From contig NMRA01000126.1 of the NCBI GenBank assembly GCA_002633005.1, forward strand, positions 543,883 to 607,882: a stretch of 64,000 nt of DNA, in the 5' to 3' direction. The position numbers were made by a program, and so were the translations under genes. Each line of letters begins with the position of its first letter. The stretch's first letter is position 1. This document shows, in pieces, positions 13,142 through 64,000 of the stretch. The notes below the pieces were generated by a model, which was not told the DNA's origin, searched no databases, and saw only the letters and a program-made list of their open reading frames with translations. This stretch comes from Phoronis australis. Taxonomy: Eukaryota; Phoronida; Phoronidae.

Positions 13142-14867
13142 GGCGTGATGTCTTTGGGCCGCGGTGTATTTTGGAAACGTTCCTCCCATATGGTTTCGAA
13201 CCGGGCCGACGTCTGCGCGTTGAACAAGCACTTTTCAACGCCCAGAATGGTACGTAATTGAAGAACCCTTCCTGAACACTGAGCTTACCACGCACCACGT
13301 GTGTGACACAACGGTCTGGAGCAGCAAATGACAGGGCCATGGGTTAATGACGAAGTCCATGAAGTATGAAATTCAGCACTACGGGTTCATGTGAGTGTAG
13401 AAATCGCAGTTTCAGTGCTTAGGGCACTTACGTTCAGCTAGACTGACGTGCTGTCTCCTTTGCGGTTATTTTAGTTGGCAAGGTACGCACAAACTGGCTA
13501 GAATCCTAGTGCACACACATACATACAGTACGCTTTACCAGTATCTTACCGAGCTGGCATGATACTAGCATCACTGAATACAGTCCTGATCAAGAGCTTG
13601 CCTTGTCACCACGTGTATGACCCATTTTTCTTCAAACTGCGAGAACGTCGGTAACTGAGAAAGTCCAGTGTGGACTTAACATTTGAAAATGAACTCGACC
13701 AGTCTCGGGGTATTAATTGTTAAAGGTTTTCCACATCAAAACTGGAAACAATGAAGCAATTGTTCTATCAAAAGTTCGTCTTGTATGAAGTACTATGCAC
13801 CTCAACACTTCACGGGTGGAATCTATAGGTGAGCTACTCCTTTGCCTCAGTAAGATACAAAGTTAAACGTGTTATCTTCCTAACGCGTTCGGCAATTTCT
13901 CTTAAAATTTTCAATTTTTTCCAGAAAATGTTCTCAAAAATTAAAATTTTCTGCTATAAATTCCTAAATTTCCTCCAAAAAATTAGCCAGGCTGTCAAGA
14001 AAACAATGATGAGCAAGTTATCGAAAAACGGTCTGCTGGCTCAGAAACTGATTGATAAAAGGAAATACCACAGTAATTCGTGCTTTGGGGATGGGTGCCG
14101 GGAGCATATTATCCGTGCAATTTATCCTCTGGGGAAGCTAATTCCCTCGAAGAAACGACTTGTTTTGAAAAACCTTATTTCCAGTAAATTTTCATTTGTT
14201 GTTGGTTAATGCTAATTTATGCGGGGAATTTATGTAGTTTCATGCTTCACGGATACGTAATTTTTAACAAAACAATTGCTAGATGTTCTAAACACAACTT
14301 TTACTTTGACCGAACAAGCGATTATATTATAGTTTTATTATAGATAATTACGGGGTAGGTAAACACCACCAATAAAGACGGTCCAAAAATCGTGTTATTT
14401 GTTCCCCTGTTCTAGGAAATGTTATATTAAATTCGAACTTACATTTTTATTGATATTTCACTATAGTACATCATGAAATTGGAGAATTTGGTTTTATCAC
14501 CTGGGTTTATTAATTTATCCCATACGCGTTGAATCAGTCGACGGAAATACGGCCATGTAATAATTTAATAATTTTTTCCGCATTCACCTCCCGCACTACT
14601 TCAACAGCGACTTCTGACATGGAAAGTTCAAAAGGTAGGTCAATGTCGACTCAACGTCGATAGTTGGTTAGATCATCAAACTTTCGGAAAATAGTTTAAA
14701 GGTATTGCAATTGCAACAGTGTGAGTAACACTCAACATCAGGTCTCAATCGTAACATCCGGAACAGGACTGTTAATTATATGATAGTTCTGTCTCAGTTT
14801 TCAATTGCTAAATACTAAGTCGTCTGCAACTCAGGCGCCAAATTCTCGGTAACAACAATATGAAATA

Positions 14868-15316
14868 TCAGGGGCTGATCCAGGATTTTGAGTTAGGGGG
14901 GCCAGGGCATACGAATAACCAGAATTTCGCCACATCCGCGCGCCCAGCCTAAAATTTAGGGATGCAGAGGTCTCGAATTTTTGGTTCGTGGACCTTATTC
15001 CAAAAAAAAAGAATAAAATAACGGTAAACGGGGTTTGTTCAAGGCCTATGCATTGTGCATTCGCCCCCGGAGCNNNNNNNNNNNNNNNNNNNNNNNNNNN
15101 NNNNNNNNNNNNNNNNNNNNNNNNNNNNNNNNNNNNNNNNNNNNNNNNNNNNNNNNNNNNNNNNNNNNNNNNNNNNNNNNNNNNNNNNNNNNNNNNNNNN
15201 NNNNNNNNNNNNNNNNNCCCCCTGGGTGCGCGCATATGCTACTCATCAATTCGCACCCCGAACTGCCAAATGGTATCTGGGAGAATTTTAGCCCCCCCCC
15301 CTAAATCCGCCACTGA
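14868..15316. mobile_element. CAGTGGCGG-type TIR element interrupted by the assembly gap
   Basis: The left end TCAGGGGCTGATCCAGG and the right end reversed, TCAGTGGCGGATTTAGG, agree at 13 of 17 positions, and both run into G-rich tracts. The middle is replaced by Ns at 15074-15217. Element ends of this kind are widespread non-autonomous DNA transposons in animal genomes. Any open frame through the Ns is meaningless. Confidence 0.6.
15074..15217. other. Assembly gap of 144 N
   Basis: A run of unresolved bases inside a G/C-run-rich transposable element. The flanking G and C homopolymers and the inverted repeat probably hindered assembly. The true size may differ. Confidence 0.99.
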
Positions 15317-17021
15317 AACTATTTCCAAGAGAGTTACAAGTTCAATGCACAGTCACGTTGCTTTCATCTTTGTTATCTCTTTTCAAGTAACAAATGGTTA
15401 CATTTAAAAATGTTTCTTTTACTAGAGAAAGCTTGCAACCTAACGCGCAAGTACACTCGTATAGGATGTGATCCGCCACGTGAACAGTCTGAGTGAAGTA
15501 TTTAAAAAATGTACCGAAAAAATGAAAGAAACTTAGGAATTCGAAGCGTATGGGATCAATACAAAACTTAGGTCGAGGTCGATACGCGGAATAATGTAGA
15601 TATTACTTCATGTACGCCAATCGAGGTACGTTTTGTGTCTATAGGTTTACTTGATAAAACTCTTGGACAGCATTTGTTACCTATACAAAAAAATTCCAGT
15701 TTATGATTTAAAAACATTATTATTAGGAGCACGCTAGTTTCTTACCTATTTTGCTGCCGGGATATGGTTGATGGTGACTGTCACGTTTTGAAATAAACGA
15801 TACCTATGTCCTTTCTGAACTCGGTTATATAACGGAATGCAGTTACAGTATACACGTTTTATTTCGTGCGCCAAACACCCTTGTAATTGTCTTTGTGTGG
15901 TTTTGTCATATAAACATTTCCCACAATTTACACGCTTTTTGACTTGGTCACCCAGTAATAAAAACGTAAGTACATATCACTTTTATATCACAAGTGATAT
16001 ATCTCCAGTGAAATGCATTTTGATTGTGTGCAATACGGGAATGATGCGCTGTCTGTCACGTTAATAAAATGTATACAGCCGCGTAATTATTTTCAATTAG
16101 TTGTAGGTTGTTGAGAGGGTAATTCATTTACCAATGGGACAGAGGAAGAAAAGACAAAACAGCACCGCCTTGCTATCAAATCCCCATGTTTTAACCTTAT
16201 TATAAGATTTTAAACAGGCATGAGCGAAAATAAACTTGTGTCGAGGTATATTTAACGCGTCACTTGTCCGATCGTTTTTACCGACAAACTTAGCAAATAG
16301 GTACTGAAAACTTATCAAATTTATAATTGTTTAACTGAATAAAACTAAAAGTCGAATTGTACCTTTTACTCTCATAACATCGTTTTCATAATGTTCATTA
16401 CCGTGATAGGATTTCATTTCCGTTAACAACTCAAATCTTAACATTGAGCAACTTACCCCCTGTTCAGCCGAACATCCACACTACACACCCAACACCCTGC
16501 GACAAATATGGCGCCATGATTACTAAGGTGGGGTAAGTTAACGTTCTCACAAAAAGGTTATGTGTAGATGCGTCATTTTCTCAATTTTAAGGTTGGCTTA
16601 CCCCTGTAAACTGAAGCGTTTTCTCGAGGCGCTCGCAGTTGCGATGTTCCTGTTGGTAACGGAAATAGAGCCCTGCCACTGTAAGGGTTATTATTGATGT
16701 TGAGACTAATTTTATGAGAGTAAGAAGCTCAATTCAATTTTCGTTTTTTTTTAGCCAGCGAAACAAGGCGAAACGCAGCTTTATATATTAAATACGTGCT
16801 TTCACGTTTTTTATTTCATAACTCATAGTATTTCTTCAAACTGTTTTTATGCTAGTGAGAATTGTGTCTTTTTGTTTTAATTTGCAATCGTGAGTCAATT
16901 TATTTGGTTTCGTCAATGTTATTTATGAGCTGCAGGTCACAGATATTCTCAGATGACCTGGAGTTGATGTCGAAAATGTTGGATGTGACGAAACCAATGG
17001 GGTTAGTAGAGGGAAGAGGAT

Positions 17022-17300
17022 CCTGATGATGGCAACGATGACAGTGACGGGGATTGTAATATTGGTGTGGAGGCGGCGGTGTGGTGATGGCGGCGGTAGT
17101 GGTGGCAGCGGTAGTGGTGGCGACGACGATGGTGGTGACGGTGGCGGGGATGGTGATGGTGGCGGGGATGGTGATGGTGCCGGTGGTAGTGGTGGTGAAA
17201 GAAGAACAGAAAGAAAGAGGAACAGATGAAAAAAGAACGAAGAAATAGAATGATGACGGTGACGATGACGACGACTATCATAATGCCGATAGTGATGGTA
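17022..17300. repeat. Degenerate GGT/GAT/GGC low-complexity tract
   Basis: The + strand is an irregular succession of GGT, GGC, GAT and GAC triplets, almost free of C outside GAC/GGC. It produces long Gly/Asp frames on one strand and His/Pro frames on the other. These are artefacts of the triplet bias. Confidence 0.8.
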
Positions 17301-18873
17301 CACTGTAGTTTTGTTGGTGCATTTAATGACAACACGTGACGTCATCTATTTGTAATCACAGCAAATCTTTGGAAGAGCAGTGCATATTTCATAAAAGTGT
17401 GAAGGCAGCTTTTACGCAAACTGGCCACAATAAATTTTACGTAAATAATTAAAAGTGACGAGGCTTTTTCAACGTTAAAAACCAAATAATTTTACTGATC
17501 CATTATGGCATTTTTATGGGCAGTTTTATATCTTTGTGCAGGAAACCCTTTCAACGCCGCGCCAGCTGCTAAGACCGGCTATTAGACCTAGTTTGTTTTC
17601 CGGAAGGCACGTGGGTGGTGAAAATGTGTCGTAAAATTCAACGGGTCATTTACGCACAATGCTGTTACTGTCATCATTTGTCGACGCTTCATCAAATCGT
17701 ATCACTAATGAAGAATCTCCAACAAGAATATAATCCGTTACTGTTCAGTGGGAGTGGAGTTTGCAAGTAGGAGAAAAATCCCAGATATTAGCAAAGAAGT
17801 ATAAACCGGTGACAACGCCTGTCCTAAACTTTGGGAGGTCTTAGAAAAAAATGATTTGCGGGCCTGGTGGTTTGCCATCAATTTGAACACATTGTCTTCA
17901 CATTGTTTAATGGGCAAATGTTGAAACGCACTCGCCGTGTCGTTTTTCGAAAGGCAAAAACCGTCAACTTTCAACTGAGATAAAAAGTATACAATGTGGT
18001 ATCTGACGACATGATTCTTAATATGGTCGAGTGAAGTTATGAAATCTAACGTGCTTTATTAAAAAATGAAATCGGAACTCAATAAAAATTATAATTTCTG
18101 TTTCATGAAATGGCACATTAATGATTCTTTCATTTCATTTCTTTGTTCAGTCTCAAAGCTGTGATAAGTGTGAGTCCTGGTGGTGTGGCCGTGAAGTCAT
18201 TTGTCGCTTGGACATCGGGCACTAAGCGGCCGCTTATGGCACAAAGTGGGAGGGCCATCTGTCGGCGACATCTTCGTCACGGACCTCAAAATGAGATTTT
18301 CCACCTCAATAAATCGATTTAGATGTTGAGCACATTTTTACTTTCACGCCTAAGAGCTAGACGGCTTTATCTAAAATTTAAAAGACAAAAACCTATAAAC
18401 TCTTCTAGAAACAGGCCTCTGGTGTCATGACTTTATATAAAGATACTCGTTCCTTTACGATCCCAATTTAAAACACACGATGAGTTTCGTTTGTCGAAAG
18501 ATATCTCTAACTGAAAATATAAATATTTTGTAACTTTCAGCCTTGTTTATGTCTGCCTCATTTTACTGCTAATTTTTATTTTTTGAAACCGGCAGAGTTT
18601 CCATTACATATGGCGGCAGTAGAACAAGTGCCCATAATGCAGGAGTCAGCTGTCACTCTCTACGGCGGCCATTTTAGGTGGTGGTGCAGCACGAAGAATA
18701 AACATCAAACTAAGATATTCTTATAAAATTCAGCTAAGTTTAGAAATATTTAGAGTTGTGTTGAATGAACATCACTGGGCTTTACTTTAGACTGATCTGA
18801 GTTGCGTTTAAATTAATTTTATGAATTTAATCTTTAAGGTCCGAAACGCCTGTTGCCGTGTTGAATAGTGTAT

Positions 18874-18946
18874 CATGGGCGGCGCAGCACTGAAATAAGT
18901 GGAGGCTATAGCTTTCCCCCCAGCCCCCTATGGTGCCTCGCCCATG
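18874..18946. mobile_element. GGGCGGCGCA palindromic element, copy 1
   Basis: A 73-bp unit begins CATGGGCGGCGCAGCACTG and ends GGTGCCTCGCCCATG, so its termini are inverted (CATGGGCG...CGCCCATG). The centre is a G-rich then C-rich run around CTATAG. Further copies lie at 29891, 29968, 37504 and 37577. Confidence 0.6.
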
Positions 18947-20011
18947 TGTATATTGCTTAGTTGACGAATCCATTTCTTCAGGTTTACAGGAAAAAACAAA
19001 ACGTTACTCGCATATTAATTTTCAATCTCAATCTAAAATATCGTTACTGATAATCCTTTATCTTTCACTTATACAAATCCAGTTTTCGTCACGGTATATA
19101 ATTGAAGAGTGTGCCAGGAATCATCAGTTTCGCGCCGGCCTTAGCACGCCTGACCGTTGTCTAATCAGGGCGCTTAATACTGAAACTTTTTGTTTCAAAG
19201 TAGCATAGGACCAAATATTTTGCCGGTGTAGATAGCTTGCCAAACCCTATTTGCCGACGTTTGGTGTTGTTTGGTCATGTGCATGCTCTGAAAATTAGTT
19301 TGGTGGCAGTCTCCAGATGGCGAGCGGGCTCGATCGAGTCGATGTTGACTAACGAAGTAAATGAGTTTGGTGGAGTGAATTTGGTAAAAAAAATGTCCCG
19401 ATCAACAAAGAGGTGAAAATAATGTGATCTATCCAAAATTGTAGCCTACGTGAATGACTTTCATTGTATAAAGCAAGCCGCACATTGAACAATAAGCACT
19501 AACCACACATCGCAGACCATTGCATAGGCTTCATTGACGCATCTAGGGTGTTGCGGGGGAAGGTCAAACATTCTGTTTCCGAAGGATAAACGTTCGATAC
19601 AGCGCATTTTTGGTAGGGGATTGGACGGGTCGCAACCCCCTTAAATCAGCTCATATCCTAGTCGGAAGCAATATAGAGTAATCGAAAATATTTGAAGCAT
19701 GTAGGTGAAATACTGATGAGTGTCTTGTTTTTATATCAATTTTTAGCATTTAGTGAAACTTCATGCCTCATCCGGCCTCAGATTTTTTTGAAACCTTGGT
19801 TATCAGAAATTCTAAAATCTTGAAGGTGGCAACGGTATGTTCATTACTTTTTAATCAGCCATTTTTCTCTAGTGTTCAGACGAAACTCAACAGCGCCCTG
19901 CTTCAGTAAGACACTCAGGAAGTTTCTTTTCTTTTGTCTTCCCTTGATTGCATTAAAAAACATTGATTCCCTAATACAATTCCCTCCAAAACACAACAAA
20001 ATAATCTGCCA

Positions 20012-20150
20012 GAATTTGTGAACAAAAGTTTGGGAGAGTTTGTTAGTTTAGACTGGCTGTCAGCAAACTCTAGTTTGGTCGAATTTACAAACAAAAGTTT
20101 GGTAGAGTTTGCCTATGTAGACCGGACTATCAGTACTCGGCAGTGCCAAA
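20012..20150. repeat. Two-copy tandem repeat, 69-bp period
   Basis: GAATTTGTGAACAAAAGTTTG at 20012 recurs with a few changes at 20081, and both copies run on through GAGTTTG and GACTG/GGACT to CAG. It is an imperfect local duplication with no coding meaning seen. Confidence 0.55.
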
Positions 20151-22181
20151 TATACGCCTGCAGGCATACATCGGGTGTCCCAAAAGCCTCCCGCTTTTTG
20201 ACTTCTAACGGTTATTGGTTGACCACATATACAAACTCGTACAAAAATTTATTTCGGTAAAGAATGTGAAAAACTATAAAACTACGTTGTAGAAATAAGT
20301 TCCAATTTTAAATAGTGGGTAAACCACCGGTCAGTTCAATCCACGCTCGTTGTGACCTCTTAGTTCAAAAATAACCAGACGCAGTCTTTTTTCCGTTTCG
20401 AACTGCTTTCCTGGATGTCATCGCTTGTCATTATTTCCTATAAAACAAGAATTTGTCTTAAATAGTGTTCCATCTAGTTTCTACCCTATTCTCCGATATG
20501 ACTCCGAATTGCGTATTTAGGATAATATTCCCTTCAGCTGAAAAAAAGGATAACACGTGACTTTTCATAACCCTGTTCTTTCTTGGAACGTTCTCATTCC
20601 TTATTAGTTCCAGAAACAGGCACTCTAAATGTGATTTAACATTAACTATTTTTATATTGTAACCATAAATGGACTGAAATTACTATCTATTTTATTTCCC
20701 AAGTATCTGTTAATAAATTTCAGACATAATCTAAGTAAAAGTCACGGAGACATTTTTGGACGCCCGATGAAAGTTGGATCCCAAAAATGCCAGCTGCTGA
20801 ATAGTTGACCTGGAAACCTCCGATGCGAATGGCACTCACCTTTTGACAAGTAGTAGGAGTCCAGTACGGACAAAGCACGCACACTTGAGCGTAGTCCATG
20901 GTTTGAATCCATCGCGTCTAACCAACGGTAGCGATGCTTGCTGTCATTCACAGAGCAGCACTATATGCTGTAAGCATCAACCACATCACACGATTTTTAT
21001 CAAAACTTTGAACAGACGCACTGTAAGGGCATTATCACACTTTTTTAAGTCTCCATATGCATCTCAATTGTATGTATGTGATGCACAACGCTATTTTCTT
21101 GTAAGTAATGAGCTACATGAATGTAGCCTGCGGACCCTGAGCCGTGTAGGTTTCGCGAGTATTAAACCAGGCAATTTTATTGTGAAATTTTCCATTTTAT
21201 TCTTGTACGTTATTTTCAAATGTGAAGCGTCCCTGCGTTCAAAATTGCACACTTTTGTGTAATATGTCAATGAATTTAATGAAAAATGACACCGACGTTG
21301 AGGTTGAGAATTCGTGAGTAATGCGTCATTATCGACAACTCTCTTTTTGCCATTTAAAATAACAGCAAAAATAATATTAAAAACACCGTCACCTAGTGGT
21401 AGAATATAAAACCCGTACTCGGACCGTTTTAATGTTTATACTAAATAAGTGAAGATTTAAGGTTTTCACGCTGTTTCATAATGATATGTATGGCAAAGTA
21501 GTACTTTTGAGGCAAATAGGAAAATTAAGACAAAATAGTACCTCAGTTCTGAATTACTTTTTGTCGACTTTTACCAGGATCGGATTTTCACCCCATATCA
21601 AAATCATGGCAAAAGAAAGCTACCAACAGATAAATTCATCTTGGTTAAAGTCGGGCCCTACGTCCGTCAACAAGGTCCTCCCCTATCCTCCTGTGCCCCT
21701 TCTCCACATTTACAAACAACAGAAAAATTTTTGAAACAATTTGGGCAAATAACTATGGAACACACATTTGTGCTATTTTATACTCACTGAGAAATGCAAT
21801 TTGAATATTGATAAACATTTTACAGTTTTTGTTGTTATAGTTTGTATCTTTAATGAAGGTTGTGAAGCTCATTTCTTATGAAATTAATAACGTGTTGACA
21901 CCATTTATTCGTCCAAGTCGGGTGCTGCTCATAACAAAGTGTGCTTTCAGCGAAACATATTTTTTTAAAGTCATCTTGGTTACGACTTGTTTTTAAACAT
22001 TGCCTGGATAAAATGTACACCCATAGAACTCGGTGGTTTAACGAAAGCAGATGCAGTTCTATTAAAATACCGGTACCAGTCGGTCTTGCTGTAGAAGTCG
22101 TATTAAACAGCCAAAATTTATTACGTTGTTCACATGCAGATATAAACTTGATTTGTATGTGTGCTAAATTGCTTGGAATGT

Positions 22182-22182
<1 letters not shown>

Positions 22183-22266
<84 letters not shown>
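22183..22266. repeat. (TGC)28 = CTG/CAG trinucleotide repeat
   Basis: Twenty-eight uninterrupted TGC units (84 bp) lie about 2.2 kb upstream of the dynein start codon. The polyalanine-like frames on both strands come from the repeat. Pure tracts of this length are usually unstable and polymorphic. Confidence 0.98.
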
Positions 22267-22271
<5 letters not shown>

Positions 22272-22502
22272 TAGCAGTGGTAGCAGTAGTAGTGCCATCA
22301 ACATAAAACAATGTGTAGACACAGATTGGTTGGAAAATAAATCTCGCTTTCGCTAAATAATTTTTTATTTATATCTCCTAGCCTCCTGCTGTGAAGTCCT
22401 CTCATCTTGGTTCTTGACTCAGATTAGAAGTTATTTTTACTCGTGAAAAGAACTGGCGAGTCATTCATAGCAAAGGTTGTTTGTCACGGCCAGTTAGCTT
22501 TA

Positions 22503-22516
22503 ATTGCCAAGACAAC
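22503..22516 (+). promoter_or_regulatory. Candidate RFX X-box (distal)
   Basis: ATTGCCAAGACAAC fits the RFX X-box pattern of two half sites separated by two bases, and matches 11 of 14 positions of GTTGCCATGGCAAC. RFX factors drive ciliary genes including axonemal dyneins, so a site upstream of this gene makes sense. It lies 1,966 bp before the ATG and the transcription start is unknown, so its use is inferred. Confidence 0.4.
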
Positions 22517-24061
22517 ATGGCCGTCTTAGGAATACCAGACTTTTATAGCAAAAAATTAAACCAAGACAGGAGTGCAATCCACCACATCACCAGAACATCG
22601 CGGTTTTTAACGGTATTCAAGCATCTATAAAACCGCCTTCCGTCGCAAAACCAACTTTTGAAATTGGTCTCAAATTGTTCTTTAGTGAAAATAAACGTGA
22701 TTTCTGGGATTAGAAAGAACAGGCACTGACACTGTTTGAGACCAGCCATTGCAAATGAGTTGTCAGGGCGCCGTGTCAGTCTCTAGCAATAGCGCACTGT
22801 CAGTTCTTATCAAGAAAAAAATCACCTCTCCTCTGAATAAAAAACAAGTCGACACAAATTTCATAGCAGTAAGTGGTCTACATAAAGAGTTAGTTCCTTC
22901 CAATGTTTTAAAAATGCTCAGCGATTAAGTGGGAGACATCGTCTGTTCTTGTGGGTAGTGCGTTTGCTTATCAAAAGATGGCGCACTCGTTCATGCGGCG
23001 ATGTAGGTTTTCCATGCAATGTAGGCCTACTACCTGGGTTGAAAACAAGTCATTGGCCGCGCCTTTATATTCCAGCTACAGCACAATCTCCTGAATCTTC
23101 CCGGATCAGCAAACGGTCGAAACCTCTGCACAAATTCCATGTCCACGCTCCTGACACGCCAGTGACAAGAAGTCTCAGTGGTTCCTTGATCTCTGGGTAT
23201 GGAATTTGTATAGCCCGGCTTAACCTGTTTCAAAAAGTCACACGTTTTATCAGTTTTGAGTAGGGCATCCAGTATTCTTAAATTTTTAGTTTGCTTTCAA
23301 AATGACAATTGTCGGCCTGGGGCGGGATATTTTTGCAAGCCCATAACTAAATTTCAGTATTTTATGTCCAAATAATATGAATAAATTGGATTGAAAGAAA
23401 CAGTGAAAGAAAAGACAAGCAAATAATTTTCACTGAATGTAACATTATCAAGACTGAGTTGAAGATAACTGAGAGCAAACAGCATTTTAATCAACGAATG
23501 TGAAGGCATTGATTTTCCTGGGCTCTGTTGAGTTTTCTTTACAAGTGCGCATTTTATTCTTTGTTGTTTATGGCGGAAACGATCTGTAAAACGCCGCCAA
23601 TAGACAAAAACTGAGCTTATTTCATAAATGTAGATCTACATTTGGATTTTTTAGCATTTAAAATAAAAAACAGGCCTCAGCGAGCGCCCACTACCGACCT
23701 TCAGTTTATATAAATCAAAGCACTCAATGACAGTTTGCTATAATAATATCTGCCCCAATTTATATGACTTGTTTATCATTTGTTGTGGTGCTCTACAAAG
23801 TTGTGCGTTGCCAGATTAAATTGTACGTATTAAATATTTGAGTTCAACGAATTCAATAAAATTATTCCGTTGTACAACGGTTGTCAACAATCGGGAGTCC
23901 ATTTAAACCCAGTCAGCCAATAATCTTTTGTTGGAGACACAAAAGTTTTATTGACTATGCAAAGAAAAAGGGCTGAAAGGATCCGAGTTAGGTTACGCAT
24001 GTAAATACTAAGAATAAGCCGCACATTGATATTGGCTTTGCTGTAACCGTATTGTATATAT

Positions 24062-24075
24062 GTCGCTATGGGAAT
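24062..24075 (+). promoter_or_regulatory. Candidate RFX X-box (proximal)
   Basis: GTCGCTATGGGAAT lies about 407 bp before the coding start and matches 10 of 14 bases of the symmetric X-box GTTGCCATGGCAAC. Only the last base departs from the degenerate half-site rule. Its position suits a ciliary promoter element. It is a short degenerate motif, so confidence is limited. Confidence 0.4.
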
Positions 24076-24481
24076 GCCCTCCCGGACCGTGCTGTACTTC
24101 GCGGAAGGATAAAGTGTTAACGGCTACTTAAATGATGTAAAGAGAAGTTAAATTCAATTTTGAAACACTCTTAGCACCCTCAAATAAAACAAAACATCAC
24201 CAATTAGGTTACTAAGTCTTACATGGAAAATTTAATTTAGATGAATTCAGTTCAATTGAGAACTACTTCAAATTCTATTCAAAATCATTGCGCCAGACAC
24301 ACTGCGAACTCATTTGACTAATGGCGAAAGTACTTTGTGTGTGAGTGACATGGTACGTGACACTTAGACGTTTGCTTTCTTCTGATTTACGTCGGAAAAA
24401 GATTTAGATCGCCATTAACCGTATGCAGAGAGTGTAAATTGGACTCTAAGTTAGCGTCGAAGTCTGAGAAAGCGCTGCATC

Positions 24482-64000
<39,519 letters not shown>

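Larger units (their letters stand above)
7251..24481. other. CpG-richer intergenic region, no confident gene
   Basis: CG dinucleotides become much more frequent from about 7.25 kb to the dynein start. No open frame here resembles a known protein. The longest one without simple repeats (13829-14209, Lys/Phe-rich) looks like chance. The region holds several inverted-repeat transposons, simple repeats, a sequencing gap and the presumed dynein promoter region, listed separately. Stretches between them show nothing I can interpret. Confidence 0.5.

Noticed and set aside
13829-14209. 126-codon Lys/Phe-rich open frame
   Set aside because: No recognisable family, AT-driven composition and no supporting splice or poly(A) signals; consistent with chance in about 64 kb.
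14831-15407. Open frames spanning the N gap
   Set aside because: The codons are unknown over 144 N, and the flanks belong to a transposable element.
16923-17345. His/Pro-rich and Gly/Asp-rich open frames
   Set aside because: Produced by a GGT/GAT low-complexity tract, with several overlapping frames on both strands.
20160-20260. GGGTGTCCCAAAAGCCTCCCG, reminiscent of a transposon end
   Set aside because: No matching inverted end was found nearby, so it could not be supported as an element.
20742-21262. Overlapping open frames on both strands, and a GGTTTGAATCC B-box-like sequence
   Set aside because: No A-box at the right distance, no tRNA fold and no protein similarity that I recognise.
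21850-22311. Polyalanine-containing open frames on both strands
   Set aside because: They exist only because the (CTG)28 repeat is free of stops in these frames; flanking residues show no protein character.
22949-23263. GC-richer open frames, and TGGGTAGTGCGTTTGC resembling a SINE A-box
   Set aside because: No matching B-box downstream and no protein family; left unassigned.

Overview
This window is animal nuclear DNA: AT-rich, with long introns, many short interspersed repeats and no bacterial-style gene packing. It holds one confidently identified gene on the + strand: the 5' half of an axonemal outer-arm dynein heavy chain of the DNAH5/DNAH8 class (the class of the Chlamydomonas gamma heavy chain). 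The coding start is at 24482 and the gene runs off the right edge. I placed 36 exons that join in one continuous frame of about 2,335 codons, roughly half of the usual ~4,600 residues. They cover the N-terminal tail, the linker, all of AAA1 (Walker A in exon 31, Walker B in exon 32) and the start of AAA2 (P-loop split across exons 35 and 36). AAA3-AAA6, the stalk with its microtubule-binding tip, and the C-terminal domain must lie to the right.

Layout. 1-~7,250: CpG-poor DNA without a confident gene; a few exon-like pieces suggest it may be the 3' part of another transcription unit. ~7,250-24,481: visibly CpG-richer intergenic DNA with several non-autonomous DNA transposons with terminal inverted repeats, a (CTG)28 tract, a GGT/GAT-rich low-complexity tract, a 144-base assembly gap, and two candidate RFX X-boxes upstream of the dynein start. 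24,482-~39,800: five short N-terminal exons spread over 15 kb of intron, including a likely alternative first exon at 33,262. ~39,775-64,000: dense exons separated by introns of about 0.2-2 kb, one of which carries a ~430 bp satellite and others minisatellites and repeats.

The organism is probably a marine invertebrate (deuterostome or lophotrochozoan; I cannot resolve it). The predicted protein mixes residues typical of vertebrate DNAH5 and of DNAH8, as expected for a lineage outside the vertebrate split. The CpG-poor gene body next to a CpG-rich flank fits mosaic gene-body methylation. High heterozygosity is suggested by an uncollapsed ~0.65 kb contig overlap, joined by a single N, that duplicates the AAA1 P-loop exon.

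I saw no new multi-gene system. The most informative oddities are the alternative first exon, a 15-nt microexon, a 60-bp tandem repeat that copies an exon end together with its splice donor, the falsely duplicated P-loop exon, a cysteine cluster in the tail, and a ~340 bp inverted-repeat element that carries tRNA-like promoter boxes.
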